Source: Achatina immaculata (taxonomy: Eukaryota > Mollusca > Gastropoda > Stylommatophora > Achatinidae). From it: DNA of 64,000 nt. Below the pieces are notes generated by a model. That model made no database searches, was not told the origin of the DNA, and was given only the letters and a program-made list of their open reading frames with translations. Positions within the stretch are counted from its first letter, which is position 1; the number at the start of each line of letters is the position of its first letter. Location: NCBI GenBank assembly GCA_009760885.1, contig CM019692.1, positions 50,187,430 through 50,251,429 on the forward strand, given 5' to 3'. The position numbers were made by a program, and so were the translations under genes. Of the stretch, positions 11,283 through 20,690 are shown piece by piece.

Positions 11283-11985
11283 AAACACTGGAGGTCTATG
11301 TCTGGGAGTTCTATGTCTGGGAGTTCTATGTCTGGGAGGTCTATGTCTGGGAGTTCTATGTCTGGGAGTTCTATGTCTGGGAGTTCTATGTCTGGGAGGT
11401 CTATGTCTGGGAGTTCTATGTCTGGGAGGTCTTTGTCTGGGAGGTCTATGTCTGGGAGGTCTTTGTCTGGGAGTTCTATGTCTGGGAGTTCTATGTCTGG
11501 GAGGTCTTTGTCTGAGAGTTCTATATCTGGGAGGTCTATGTCTGGGAGTTATATGTCTGGGAGTTCTATGTCTGGGAGTTCTATGTCTGGGAGTTCTATG
11601 TCTGGGAGGTCTTTGTCTGGGAGGTCTATGTCTGGGAGTTCTATGTCTGGGAGTTCTATGTCTGGGAGTTCTATGTCTGGGAGGTCTTTGTCTGGGAGTT
11701 CTATGTCTGGGAGTTCTATGTCTGGGAGGTCTTTGTCTGGGAGTTCTATGTCTGGGAGTTCTATGTCTGGGAGTTCTATGTCTGGGAGTTCTATGTCTGG
11801 GAGTTCTATGTCTGGGAAGTCTTTGTCTGCGAGTTCTATGTCTGGGAGTTCTATGTCTGGGAAGTCTTTGTCTGGGAGTTCTATGTCTGGGAGTTCTATG
11901 TCTGGGAAGTCTTTGTCTGGGAGTTCTATGTCTGGGAGGTCTTTGTCTGGGAGTTCTATGTCTGGGAGGTCTATGTCTAGAAGCA
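11283..11985. repeat. 15-bp minisatellite, about 46 copies
   Basis: The unit is GTCTATGTCTGGGAG, with two main variants (GAGTT or GAGGT, and TATG or TTTG). Because 15 is a multiple of three, the array is open in several frames (CLGVL, MSGSS and WEFYV pentapeptides on plus; HRTPR and PDIEL on minus). These are by-products of the period, not evidence for proteins. Confidence 0.95.
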
Positions 11986-11987
11986 CT

Positions 11988-12085
11988 CATGGAAATAGTA
12001 AAACATTCTGAAAAAAAAAAAAAATATATATATATATAGAGAGAGAGAGAGAAAGGAGAGAGAGAGAGAGAGAAACGTTGGACAA
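11988..12085. repeat. Dispersed flank sequence next to minisatellites (copy 1)
   Basis: The words CATGGAAATAGTAAAACATT and GTTGGACAAAGAT lie either side of an A-rich, (TA)n and (GA)n insert. A close relative with the same word order lies at 14646-14712, also directly after a minisatellite. I do not recognise the element. Confidence 0.55.
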
Positions 12086-12148
12086 AGATCAATAGGTTCT
12101 TCGCAGATTCAGAATCTAGTGAGAACGTTTTAGGAGCTGAAGGGAAAG

Positions 12149-12364
12149 AACTCTATGCAGAACTTAGAGACGTGACGAGGAGAGAACTCTAAGCTGAACT
12201 TAGAGACGTGACGAAGAGAGAACTCTAGCCAAAACTTAGAGACATGACGAGGAGAGAACTCTAAGCTGAACTTAGAGACGTGACGCGGAGAGAACTCCAG
12301 CCAAAACTTAGAGACGTGACGAGGAGAGAACTCTAAGCTGAACTTAGAGACGTGACGAGGGGAG
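12149..12364. repeat. 36-bp tandem repeat, 6 copies
   Basis: The unit begins GAACTCTAAGCTGAACTTAG and continues AGACGTGACGAGGAGA. Two variants, AAGCTGAA and AGCCAAAA, largely alternate, hinting at a 72-bp higher-order unit. Confidence 0.95.
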
Positions 12365-12639
12365 AACTCGAGACAGAACACAGTGGAGATTGGATGTGTC
12401 TTGGAATGCACCACAGTGGACAGGGTTGCATGGACAGTGGACAGGGTTGCATGGACAGTATTTGCTCAGTGAATGCGCTCTGTAATGGGCTGAAAGACAC
12501 ACACACAAAAACAGCACATCACCACAACAACAACAAAAAATACGATAGTATGGAGAAACTAACAGTGAGTCTGAGATCTGTAAGAAGCTGAAAGGTACAT
12601 TATGATGAGGAATCATAATCCATAATGGGCATCCTGTCC

Positions 12640-12940
12640 ACCACCACTGTCAGTATTACCAATACATGTTAAATTACCATTGTCTGTATTATCAATACAT
12701 GTTAAACTACCATTGTCAGTATTATCAATACATGTTAAATTACCATTGTCGGTATTATTAATACATGTTAAACTACCACTGTCAGTATTATCAATACATG
12801 TTAAACTACCACTGTCAGTATTATCAATACATGTTAAACTACCATTGTCAGTATTATCAATACATGTTAAATTACCATTGTCAGTATTATCAATACATGT
12901 TAAACTACTATTGTCAGTACTATCAATATATGTCAAACCA
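12640..12940. repeat. 33-bp tandem repeat, about 9 copies
   Basis: The unit contains TGTCAGTATTATCAATACAT followed by GTTAAACTACCAT. Its centre, ATTATCAATACATG, is AT-rich. The 33-bp period keeps frames open on both strands; no protein is inferred. A short 21-bp repeat (ACAGTGGACAGGGTTGCATGG) lies upstream at about 12411-12458. Confidence 0.95.
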
Positions 12941-13240
12941 TCACCAAAGTCACCTCACACAGAAACACCACATGAAGAAAATTATCTTCATTAAGACCAC
13001 CTGCAATCAAGAAGACTGGATAACAACAATCTGTAAAAACCAACAGTTAAAATAAGAAGCATACACCTAAGTGGGGGGGGGGGGAGAAAATGAACAACTG
13101 AATTCTAGGAAAAACAGCATTTCTATTTTCTGTTTATTAAAAAAAAGGAAAGCGAATGTAACAACAATATCAGTTCAAAGATTTCTTTCAGATCTATTCA
13201 GTTCTACATAATTTCATACACCTAGAAAATTTTAAGTGTT

Positions 13241-13490
13241 TAACTCTTTAACTCCAAGACAACTCTGGCAGAATGCTCTGAGTGATATTTAACTCTTTAA
13301 CTCCAAGACAACTCTGGCTGAATCCTCTGAGTGATATTTAACTCTTTAACTCCAAGACAACTCTGGCTGAATGCTCTGAGTGATATTTAACTCTTTAACT
13401 CCAAGACAACTCTGGCTGAATGCTCTGAGTGATATTTAACTCTTTAACTCCAAGACAACTCTGGCAGAATGCTCTGAGTGATATTTAGAC
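13241..13490. repeat. 49-bp tandem repeat, 5 copies
   Basis: The unit contains TAACTCTTTAACTCCAAGAC, then AACTCTGGC, then GAATGCTCTGAGTGATATT. Copies differ by only a few bases, so the array looks young. Confidence 0.95.
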
Positions 13491-13499
13491 CAAGTCCAA

Positions 13500-14090
13500 A
13501 TAATAGCCTGAAGCTATATTTTTAAATTACAGAGTAGCTTCCCTCTAATTTCTTTGTACCAAAATTTCTCATCAACATTTATTCTGGCACAACAAGAAAA
13601 TTAATTCTGAAATGAAAGACTTAAGGCACATAGTCTGTAATAACAGCCCAGTTTACTTTCCATGCTAGTTCTACTCTCCAGAGCAATCTCTATAGAAAAC
13701 CCAAGACTAGACTTGTGTGGACTATTCTTGTCTCTCTATGGGCACTTGTTCACATGTTCCAAGGGAGACAAGGGCATGTAAAGATGATGATTTCACATGT
13801 AGCTGCAGAAATTGGAAAAACAATAACAAAAAAAAAAAAAGGAAAAAGCAAACCATTTTCAAAACATTTTAACATGTATGCAATAACATCATTTACCAGA
13901 AGTGTCACTGATGAAAAGTATTCATAATTTACTCAGTGTGTATATATCACTGCACATTAAATATTAACCCTTGTTAGCACATGGTAGATTTGTTCAAACT
14001 GACAGAAATCTGCTCCCAGATCAGTCTTGGGTTAAAGGGTGTATAACCAGCACCTGCGCATCATACCCCATTTACCTGCTTTTTTAAATG
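13500..14090. other. No gene recognised
   Basis: AT-rich unique sequence with short open frames only and a poly-A run at about 13829. No domain or repeat is recognised. Confidence 0.5.
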
Positions 14091-14094
14091 GATA

Positions 14095-14577
14095 CTTGGG
14101 ACAACATGGTGAGGATACTTGGGACAATGTGGTGAGGACAGTTGGCACAAAGTGGTGAGGATACTTGGAACAAAATGGTGAGGATACTTTGGGACAATGC
14201 GGTGAGGATACTTGGGACAATGTGGTGAGGATACTTGGGACAACATGGTGAGGATACTTGGGATGATGTGGTGAGGATACTTGGGACAACATGGTGAGGA
14301 TACTTGGGACAATGTGGTGAGGATACTTGGCACAAAGTGATGAGGATACTTGGCACAAAGTGGTGAGGATACTTGGCACAAAGTGATGAGGATACTTGGC
14401 ACAAAGTGGTGAGGATACTTGGCACAAAGTGGTGAGGATACTTGGCACAATGTGGTGAGGATACTTGGAGCAATGTGGTGAGGATACTTGGCACAAAGTG
14501 GTGAGGATACTTGGCACAAAGTGATGAGGATACTTGGAACAATGTGGTGAGGATACTTGGCACAAAGTGGTGAGGAT
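14095..14577. repeat. 23-bp minisatellite, about 21 copies
   Basis: The unit is GGTGAGGATACTTGGCACAA followed by AGT, with GGGACAATGT variants concentrated in the left half and GGCACAAAGT in the right half. Because 23 is not a multiple of three, all three minus-strand frames read the same repeat peptide in turn. Confidence 0.95.
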
Positions 14578-14645
14578 AAACACATTCTTATAATGGCAAA
14601 ATACATACAACAAAGCGAATTCTCAAAATTTAACCCACTGGTAGC

Positions 14646-14712
14646 AATCATGGAAACAGTAAAGCATTTTGAAAAATAGCAAAAAAAAAATGTTGGACAA
14701 AGATGGAAAGCA
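14646..14712. repeat. Dispersed flank sequence next to minisatellites (copy 2)
   Basis: CATGGAAACAGTAAAGCATT, an A-rich run and TGTTGGACAAAGATGG match 11988-12085 in order and spacing, apart from the longer simple-repeat insert there. A (TAA)n run follows at 14730-14762 and a (GTTTT)n run lies at 14995-15022. Confidence 0.55.
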
Positions 14713-15471
14713 ATGTAATAATAACTACTTAATAATAATAATAATAATTAATAATAATAATATACTGCCATTTTTTGTTAAAAGCCAGATTCACAGTTTA
14801 ACAAATTTTGTGAGTTAGCACAACTAAATTAGCAAAATACATTGAGCTATCTAGTGCAAACCATCAAGAGAAAACCTAGTACAATCCTACGTGAATAATT
14901 AATAGTGAAAACAGTCACAATTACTTGCAGTTGTGAAAAAGTAAAACAGAAAAACCCAATGAAAACTGTGAAGTGAAAATGCAGGAAGAATGCTTTTGTT
15001 TTGTTTTGTTTTGTTTTGTTTTTGGTTTTTTTTGCTTCTTCTGCCTTCATTGGATTTGAAATTAGGCATTATATGTACAGCTATGCCAGGGCATCGAGGG
15101 AAACAAGAAAGAAAGGATGACACCAAGCTACCTGGCAGAGAACTGCAGAAGCAGAAACGAGTAGCATGAACACAGCTGGGGCACAATATAAAAGCTGGCC
15201 ACAGACTGTGAACGGTGGAGAGAATTTGTGCTAGATGCTAATGGTGAATAGGCAGTGATTGCTTAGGTGATCGCTGACCAAGAACATGATAGATGAATTA
15301 TATGTATTTATTCTCGAGAAAGATTTATTATGTGAAGATCTGCTTAAAGACAGCTTTGTATGCTGTGTGTCTTGCCATTTTCTGGCTTTACAGGGAGTTT
15401 CTCAGTACAATTGTGTCACGTTTTTAAAGATGGACTGATTAGGGACATTCTATAACCTACTCTATTTGCAT

Positions 15472-15761
15472 TAATATTTGCTTAATACTGAAGAAGGCTG
15501 GCTAGTAAAGAGGATCAAAGAGAGAAAACTTAAATATTTTGGACACATTAAACATCATGATAATTTAGAGAAGATCATATTGGAAGGATACATAATGGGA
15601 AAAAGAAAGAGAGGAAGACCAAAACGAAGATGGCTGCAAGACATCGTTGACAATCTGCAAATGGATGCAACAGCGGCAGGCCATCTTGCTCACAACCAAT
15701 AGGCCTACAGGAGTGCTGTTTTGGAGGCAAAGTTCCACAAGAGACATACAAATGGATGATG
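15472..15761 (+). mobile_element. LINE-F C-terminal fragment with TSD
   Basis: This segment encodes LNTEEGWLVKRIKERKLKYF, GHIKHHDN, KRKRGRPKRRWLQDIVDN and the family terminus, ending near ACAAATGGATGATG. A perfect 13-bp TSD, actctatttgcat, lies at 15459-15471 and 15762-15774, so the element ends are well fixed. It is 5' truncated to 290 bp and has a stop near the end. Confidence 0.9.
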
Positions 15762-15954
15762 ACTCTATTTGCATGACAGTTTAATTCACTGTGACTGTAC
15801 TACTCCTACCAAATTCCTCATCCTAACTGGACTTTTATATATCATTACTGCATTTCAGTATATGAGGATATCAAAGAGTTCCCCTTCAGAACACAGATAA
15901 TGTACTGTCATTCATAATCCATATGCCAGACTCTCAACTCTTTGAAAAGATAGG

Positions 15955-16038
15955 ATTTGTTCATTTATTCATTCATTCATTCCTTTGCATGTCCCTTGCG
16001 GAACTTTGCCTCCCAAACAGCACTCCTGTAGGCCTCTG
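15955..16038 (-). mobile_element. LINE-F 3' end fragment with (ATTC)-type tail
   Basis: On the minus strand the segment reads the last 20 or so LINE-F codons (GREAKFRKGHAK region). On the plus strand it starts with an ATTCATTC run. The tail differs slightly from the GACT tail of other copies. Confidence 0.65.
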
Positions 16039-16196
16039 CATCATCTGTTTGTACTATATAACAACATGCACTTGTGCACACATTTTTAATGAAAACGTTC
16101 ATGTAGAGGAATATCATGCATGAAATTTTTTTTAGCATAGATTACCTTCAGTAATCTTTCCAACTTCATGTTTGGCCGATGTTCCTTCTGTTATGG

Positions 16197-16725
16197 CTCA
16201 TCATCATCATCATTATCATCATCATCAGGACTGGCATTGGCTATTATGCTTCTCCAGAGTACCCGATCCTTCATGCAGGCCATCAGTTCAGTTGGTGATC
16301 TCCTCTCACACCATCCCATCAGACTGTCCAGTATCATTTCTCTTGGTCTTCCTCTTGATCTTCTTCCTTCTATTTTTCCTGTTGTTATAATATTTTCAAT
16401 GCCCCCTCTTCTCATTGCATGTCCTATGAAAGTACATTGTCTCTCTCTTATTTTTTTGACAAGATTTTTTTGTCTCTCCAACTCTTCTCATACATTCTTC
16501 ATTAGTTATTTTTGCTGTCCAGGGGATTCACAACATTCTTCTAATAAACCACATTTCTGCTGCTTAAAATGATTTTTGTGCAGACCTGCCTATTGTATAT
16601 AACAAGACAGGTTCAATATAGCATTTTAAGGCTCATTTTCTAACATTCATTTATAAGGATGTGTTGGATATGTTTCTCATTCTCTGAAATGCAGTCTTTG
16701 CTCGCCCTATTCTGTTCCTAATGTC
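16197..16725 (-). mobile_element. LINE-B C-terminal fragment
   Basis: The minus strand encodes MERQKNLVKKIRERQ, FIGHAMRRGGIENI, GRRSRGRPREMILDSL and MACMKDRVLWRSIIANAS, followed by an (ATG)n tail at 16197-16231. It is the same region as 8302-8788 and is more decayed upstream, reaching the block that matches LINE-B near 7800. Confidence 0.85.
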
Positions 16726-17039
16726 TATGTTATGGCTACGGCTTATAATAGTCCATGCTCCAGAAAAAAATTGTTCTTAATGTATTTCAGTGAATACTAC
16801 ATCTAACCCCATTTACCTTGCTGAAAAATCTTGTACGCAACCGTTTAATCTCTTCAGTAAAACTTGCTTACACATACATCAGACAGTCCTTCTATAAATC
16901 ATATTTGTAAACATGCACAGTCAGGATCAGTTTTCCCATCTGTTTCTGATCTTAAAACAGAGACATATCATCCCATTAATTAATATGTGCAAAGACACAT
17001 AATGTAATCAAGCTGACTGAGATAGCAGTGGCCCATAGT

Positions 17040-17245
17040 TGACTGCCTACATCAGGGTTCGTGAACCACTGCTGACCAAGACCCTATTCTACCTCCCAGT
17101 GGTGCCCTCTGGAAACAGACAGTAGTCTGACCAAATGAACAGGAACAGCAGTGGGAAGACCAACCCAGTCCTAAAAATGTGTCAAGCTGAAGTCAGACGT
17201 GTTGGGGGAAAACTGTAAAACAACACAACCAGTGCCCATTTAAGG
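17040..17245 (+). mobile_element. Old family-H (SINE-like) copy
   Basis: Diverged matches to family H: ACCAAGACCCTATTCTACCT, an AGTGGTGCC block, and an inexact TCTG/ACTGAAG region in the plus orientation. It is much older than the copies at 21.4 and 32.6 kb. The interval from 16730 to 17040 shows nothing recognisable. Confidence 0.45.
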
Positions 17246-17263
17246 GTGAACAACAAAGAAGAA

Positions 17264-17575
17264 GAATTAACTTCTGGAATAAACTATTCTAGAATATACA
17301 TAATAATGAAGAAGAAGAATTAATTTCTGGAAGAAACTATTCTAGAATATACATAATAATGAAGAAGAAGAATTAATTTCTGGAATAAACTATTCTAGAA
17401 TATACATAATAACGAAGGAGAAGAATTAATTTCTAGAACAAACTGTTCTAGAATATACATAATAACAAAGGAGAAGAATTAATTTCTAGAACAAACTGTT
17501 CCTTCTGAAGGAATATACATAATAATGAAGAAGAATTAATTTCTTGAATAAACTATTCTAGTATAAACATATTCA
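17264..17575. repeat. 53-bp tandem repeat, about 5.5 copies
   Basis: The unit contains GAATTAATTTCTGGAATAAA, then CTATTCTAGAATATACATAA. Each unit carries the TTCTAGAA palindrome. The last copies are more diverged and one has a short insertion (CTTCTGAAGG). Confidence 0.9.
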
Positions 17576-17879
17576 ACATTTTGTAAACACAGCAAAAAAA
17601 CAATCAGAAAAAAACTAGAAGTAACACAATTGTGATTCTGAAGAGAATAAGGATGTAGTCTTGATGGCCACAAAAACAAACAATGAAATTCTCAATCAAG
17701 GTACAAGGCACTGAAAATTAAAATCACATTCTTCGTACACACAATGAGAAAACAGAATTCTCATAAACAGCAGCTGGAAAACTTTTTGGAGACAAAGAGA
17801 AAAGTTTCTCAAAGCTGACCATGTGGCACAGGAGAAAAAAGTCTGATCTAAATATAAATATCAATAGTTGTACTTTTTC

Positions 17880-18247
17880 TTCTGCGTTCGAGGTTGTTGG
17901 TCACATCAGATCCTGATTCCTGTTGACACAGCAAAGCCCACAGTCCTCTTCAGATCCTGAAAGGAGCCACAAAGCTTTAGTCCCAAGCTTGTGTCCTCTG
18001 GTCATGTCTCATGCCTCAGGTCCGCATGGTTTGGGCACTCTTGAAGGATATGTTCTGGAGTCTGGACTCCACTGCCACATGGACACTCGTCTGTGTGAGA
18101 CATTCTGAGTCGATGCAGGTGGCTCAGTAGTCTGCAGTGGCCTGTTTTTAAGCGAAAGAGGATGGTTTGCTGATGTCTTTGTAGTTGGTGTGTTGCATCT
18201 GGTTTGTTGTTGCGTTGTTTCTTCCATTCAGAAATAATTGTACACAA
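17880..18247 (-). mobile_element. RNase H-type LINE C-terminal fragment (LINE-E relative)
   Basis: The minus strand encodes HQQTILFRLKTGHCRLLSH, then LRMSHTDECPCGS and QTPEHILQECP. This is the CxCG ... EHILxxC knuckle that follows the RNase H domain in I/Jockey-type LINEs. It resembles the C-terminus of the copy at 28201-29724 (RTGHSRLRSH, VEHIL). The last part is frameshifted and ends in a short GAA-rich tail near 17880. Confidence 0.75.
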
Positions 18248-18296
18248 CGATCAAGGATGCCCTGTCATGCTAACAACACATCCTGGAGAAATGATG

Positions 18297-18525
18297 TTGG
18301 TGCCTATATTTTCCTTGACTTGTTGACACACAACTGAGTGATGTGGCCTGAGTGATGTGGCCTGAATGATGTGGCCTGAGTGATGTGGCCTGAGTGTTGT
18401 GGCCTGAGTGATGTGGCCTGAATGATGTGGCCTGAATGATGTGGCCTGAATGATGTGGCCTGAGTGATGTGGCCTGATTGCCTTTCCCTCTTCAGTTCCA
18501 GAAGAAGCCAGGTACCTATTTCTGC
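18297..18525 (-). mobile_element. tRNA-type SINE body with an internal 14-bp minisatellite
   Basis: Both ends match the minus strand of the SINE at 41201-41468: TATTTTCCTTGAC on the left, and CCAGAAGAAGCCAGGTACC with ATTTCTGCAG on the right. The middle (18334-18476) is replaced by about ten copies of a 14-bp unit, GAGTGATGTGGCCT. This resembles the single GAGGCTGATGTGGTCAG in the 41-kb SINE, so the array appears to have grown from the SINE itself. Confidence 0.75.
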
Positions 18526-18547
18526 AGATGAAATACTGCAGCCCTCC

Positions 18548-18800
18548 CACTGAATCCCAACCACCAACCTTTCCCTTTAGAGACTAGAGCACTGCCCTCC
18601 CACTGAATCCCAACCACCAACCTTTCCCTTTAGAGACTAGAGCACAGCCCCTCCACTGAATCCCAACCACCAACCTTTCCCTTTAGAGACTATAGCACAG
18701 CCCCTCCACTGAATCCCAACCACCAACCTTTCCCTTTAGAGACTATAGCACAGCCCCTCCACTGAATCCCAACCACCAACCTTTCCCTTTAGAGACTAGA
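18548..18800. repeat. 53-bp tandem repeat, about 4.8 copies
   Basis: The unit contains CACTGAATCCCAACCACCAA, then CCTTTCCCTTTAGAGACTAG. Copies are nearly identical, differing at ACTGCC/ACAGCC and AGAGC/ATAGC. It has the same 53-bp period as the unrelated array at 17.3 kb, which I take as coincidence. Confidence 0.95.
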
Positions 18801-18839
18801 ACATAAAATGTTCTGCTACTAATGCACACACTGGACAAA

Positions 18840-19300
18840 GTGAATAAGCATGACTCCTATTTGAAGACTGAATATTAACATTCTCAAATGTTACATTCAT
18901 CTTCTCAAACAAAACAAAAAAAAATTAAAAACCTCAAAAAAGTAATCTTCTGTGTTAAACATACAACCAAAACATACAAATGCACTATTTTAGCCAGTAA
19001 ATATGGAGCACAATATTTTTTTATAAAACTTCCTTTTCTGATCAGCAAACGTTGATCTGAATAATTATTCAAACAAATTTATGTGCAAGTCAAAATAAAG
19101 TAAGATTAGATTACCCTCACATTAAAATAAGTTATGATTAATTTCTTGCAAGTAAAAAATAAAGCAGTGAATTTATTTCTAAACAACAACATTTTTAAAC
19201 AAGGCATAAAAAATATTAAAACCCAAATTATGTAACATCATTAAATTTTACAGAATTAAAAACATAAAAAGACTTAGCAAAAGCATTATTTCTCGACAGC
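18840..19300. other. No gene recognised
   Basis: AT-rich sequence with A-runs and no open frame of note. Confidence 0.5.
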
Positions 19301-19790
19301 AGAATGTATAAAATCGGAAAAAAGTAGGAGCAGCTTTATTACTTAACGATTACAAAGTTGTGACGTTTCGGCATGAGCCTTAACCATACAAAAACATACA
19401 GGACGAAGAAATAGGGAGAGGAGATAAAGTATAGATTTACATGAATACTGTTTAAAAAAATAAATAAATAAATAAATAAAAAATAAAAAAATATGCATCC
19501 ACCACCCCCAGTTACAACCCACCGACCACATGTCACAGGTCTCTATTTAAACAATTTCCACGTCCTACCAGATCCATTCCTGACACACACCGCCAGACAA
19601 GCCACACCTTGCAATTTACAGCTAAGTACTTTTTTTTTTACAGTATTCATGTAAATCTATACTTTATCTCCTCTCCCTATTTCTTCGTCCTGTACGTTTT
19701 TGTATGATTAAGGATCACGCCGAAACGTCACAACTTTGTAATCGTTAAGTAATAAAGCTGCTCCTACTTTTTTCCGATTTTATACATTCT
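19301..19790. repeat. Long inverted repeat (foldback), 151-bp arms
   Basis: The left arm, 19301-19451 (AGAATGTATAAAATCGG to ATGAATACTGT), is the reverse complement of the right arm, 19640-19790 (ACAGTATTCAT to CCGATTTTATACATTCT), with only a few mismatches. The 188-bp spacer holds a (TAAA)n run and a C-rich block. A diverged single arm, including the block GTATGATTAAGG, lies at 37290-37465, so the arm itself comes from a dispersed repeat. Two head-to-head insertions or a foldback transposon are both possible. Confidence 0.9.
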
Positions 19791-20488
19791 AGTATCACAG
19801 CTTTACTGCAGTATTTAGTGTATAGTTGTATACTTATACACCAATTATTGTATTTCTCGACAGATGTTTAATGCTGACAAATTATATGCTGCAAAAATAA
19901 GCATTATAATCATTTTTTTTCTGAAAAAAAAAATATGTTGCATTCCTTTGTAAGCAACAACAGTTCAAGGCATTTTGAAAGGCCAGTCTCAGTCACCGTG
20001 CTGCTGTATGGGTGAATTAAAGCACCGATACTGTCTCTTTAGCTCTGCTCCCTAAGTTTTGTCAGATTTTAAACAATTATTTTGCAACAATATAAAATTT
20101 GCAAGAATAATCTGAGGCAAACATTTTTGTTATCATGTACTATGAAGTGTTTTTCATGAAAACTGTTTAACAGATACAGAAAAGAATCTTGTTAATCATT
20201 AATGTTTTTCCCTGGTAATCAATGTTTTCTTTCTTAATAAATGAATGAAAAGAGTCTTACTCTTTATATTTTCTGTAACTCCAAGAGAAAGTACAATTAT
20301 CCAAAACTTAGAATTTCTTTCACTTATACTTTCATGAAATCGTGCAAAGACTATTTCTGCCATTCAGAAAAGAATGAAAAAATACCCCAAAAAACCCCAG
20401 CAAAGTATCAAGTAATATCATCATTTGGCAAATACAGTTACTTTGTTTCAATCGTCTGTCTGACCGCATCTTACATCTTCACAGAACA

Positions 20489-20690
20489 TTACAACTCTTG
20501 CTTATCATGGTGGGACTTCAAGTGCTCATTAAGATATTCAGGATATAGCTTCTCCCAGAACTGGATGCGCTCTTTCAGGGGAAACTGTTTGACTGATGGC
20601 TCTGGCCCAAAGGAAAGATAGCCTTCTGATGTGAGGTTAAATGCTGGCCACTGGAAGTTAAGTTCCTCATTCAGGGCTGTGTCAGGGTAC
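20489..20690 (-). CDS. Carboxylesterase exon 8 (terminal)
   Basis: 202 bp after acceptor CCTATTAG|GTACC. It encodes YPDTALNEELNFQWPAF, NLTSEGYLSFG and RIQFWEKLYPEYLNEHL, and ends in KQEL before TAA at 20491-20489. NLT is a possible glycosylation site. No AATAAA on the minus strand was seen in the next 250 bp; AATATA near 20262 is the nearest variant. Confidence 0.92.

Noticed and set aside
10981..12039. Plus-strand frame of 352 codons with CLGVL pentapeptides
   Set aside because: It is an artefact of a 15-bp minisatellite. Other frames on both strands are equally open.
14032..14651. Overlapping minus-strand frames of 159-196 codons rich in PHHFVPSIL
   Set aside because: A 23-bp tandem repeat reads the same peptide in all three frames.
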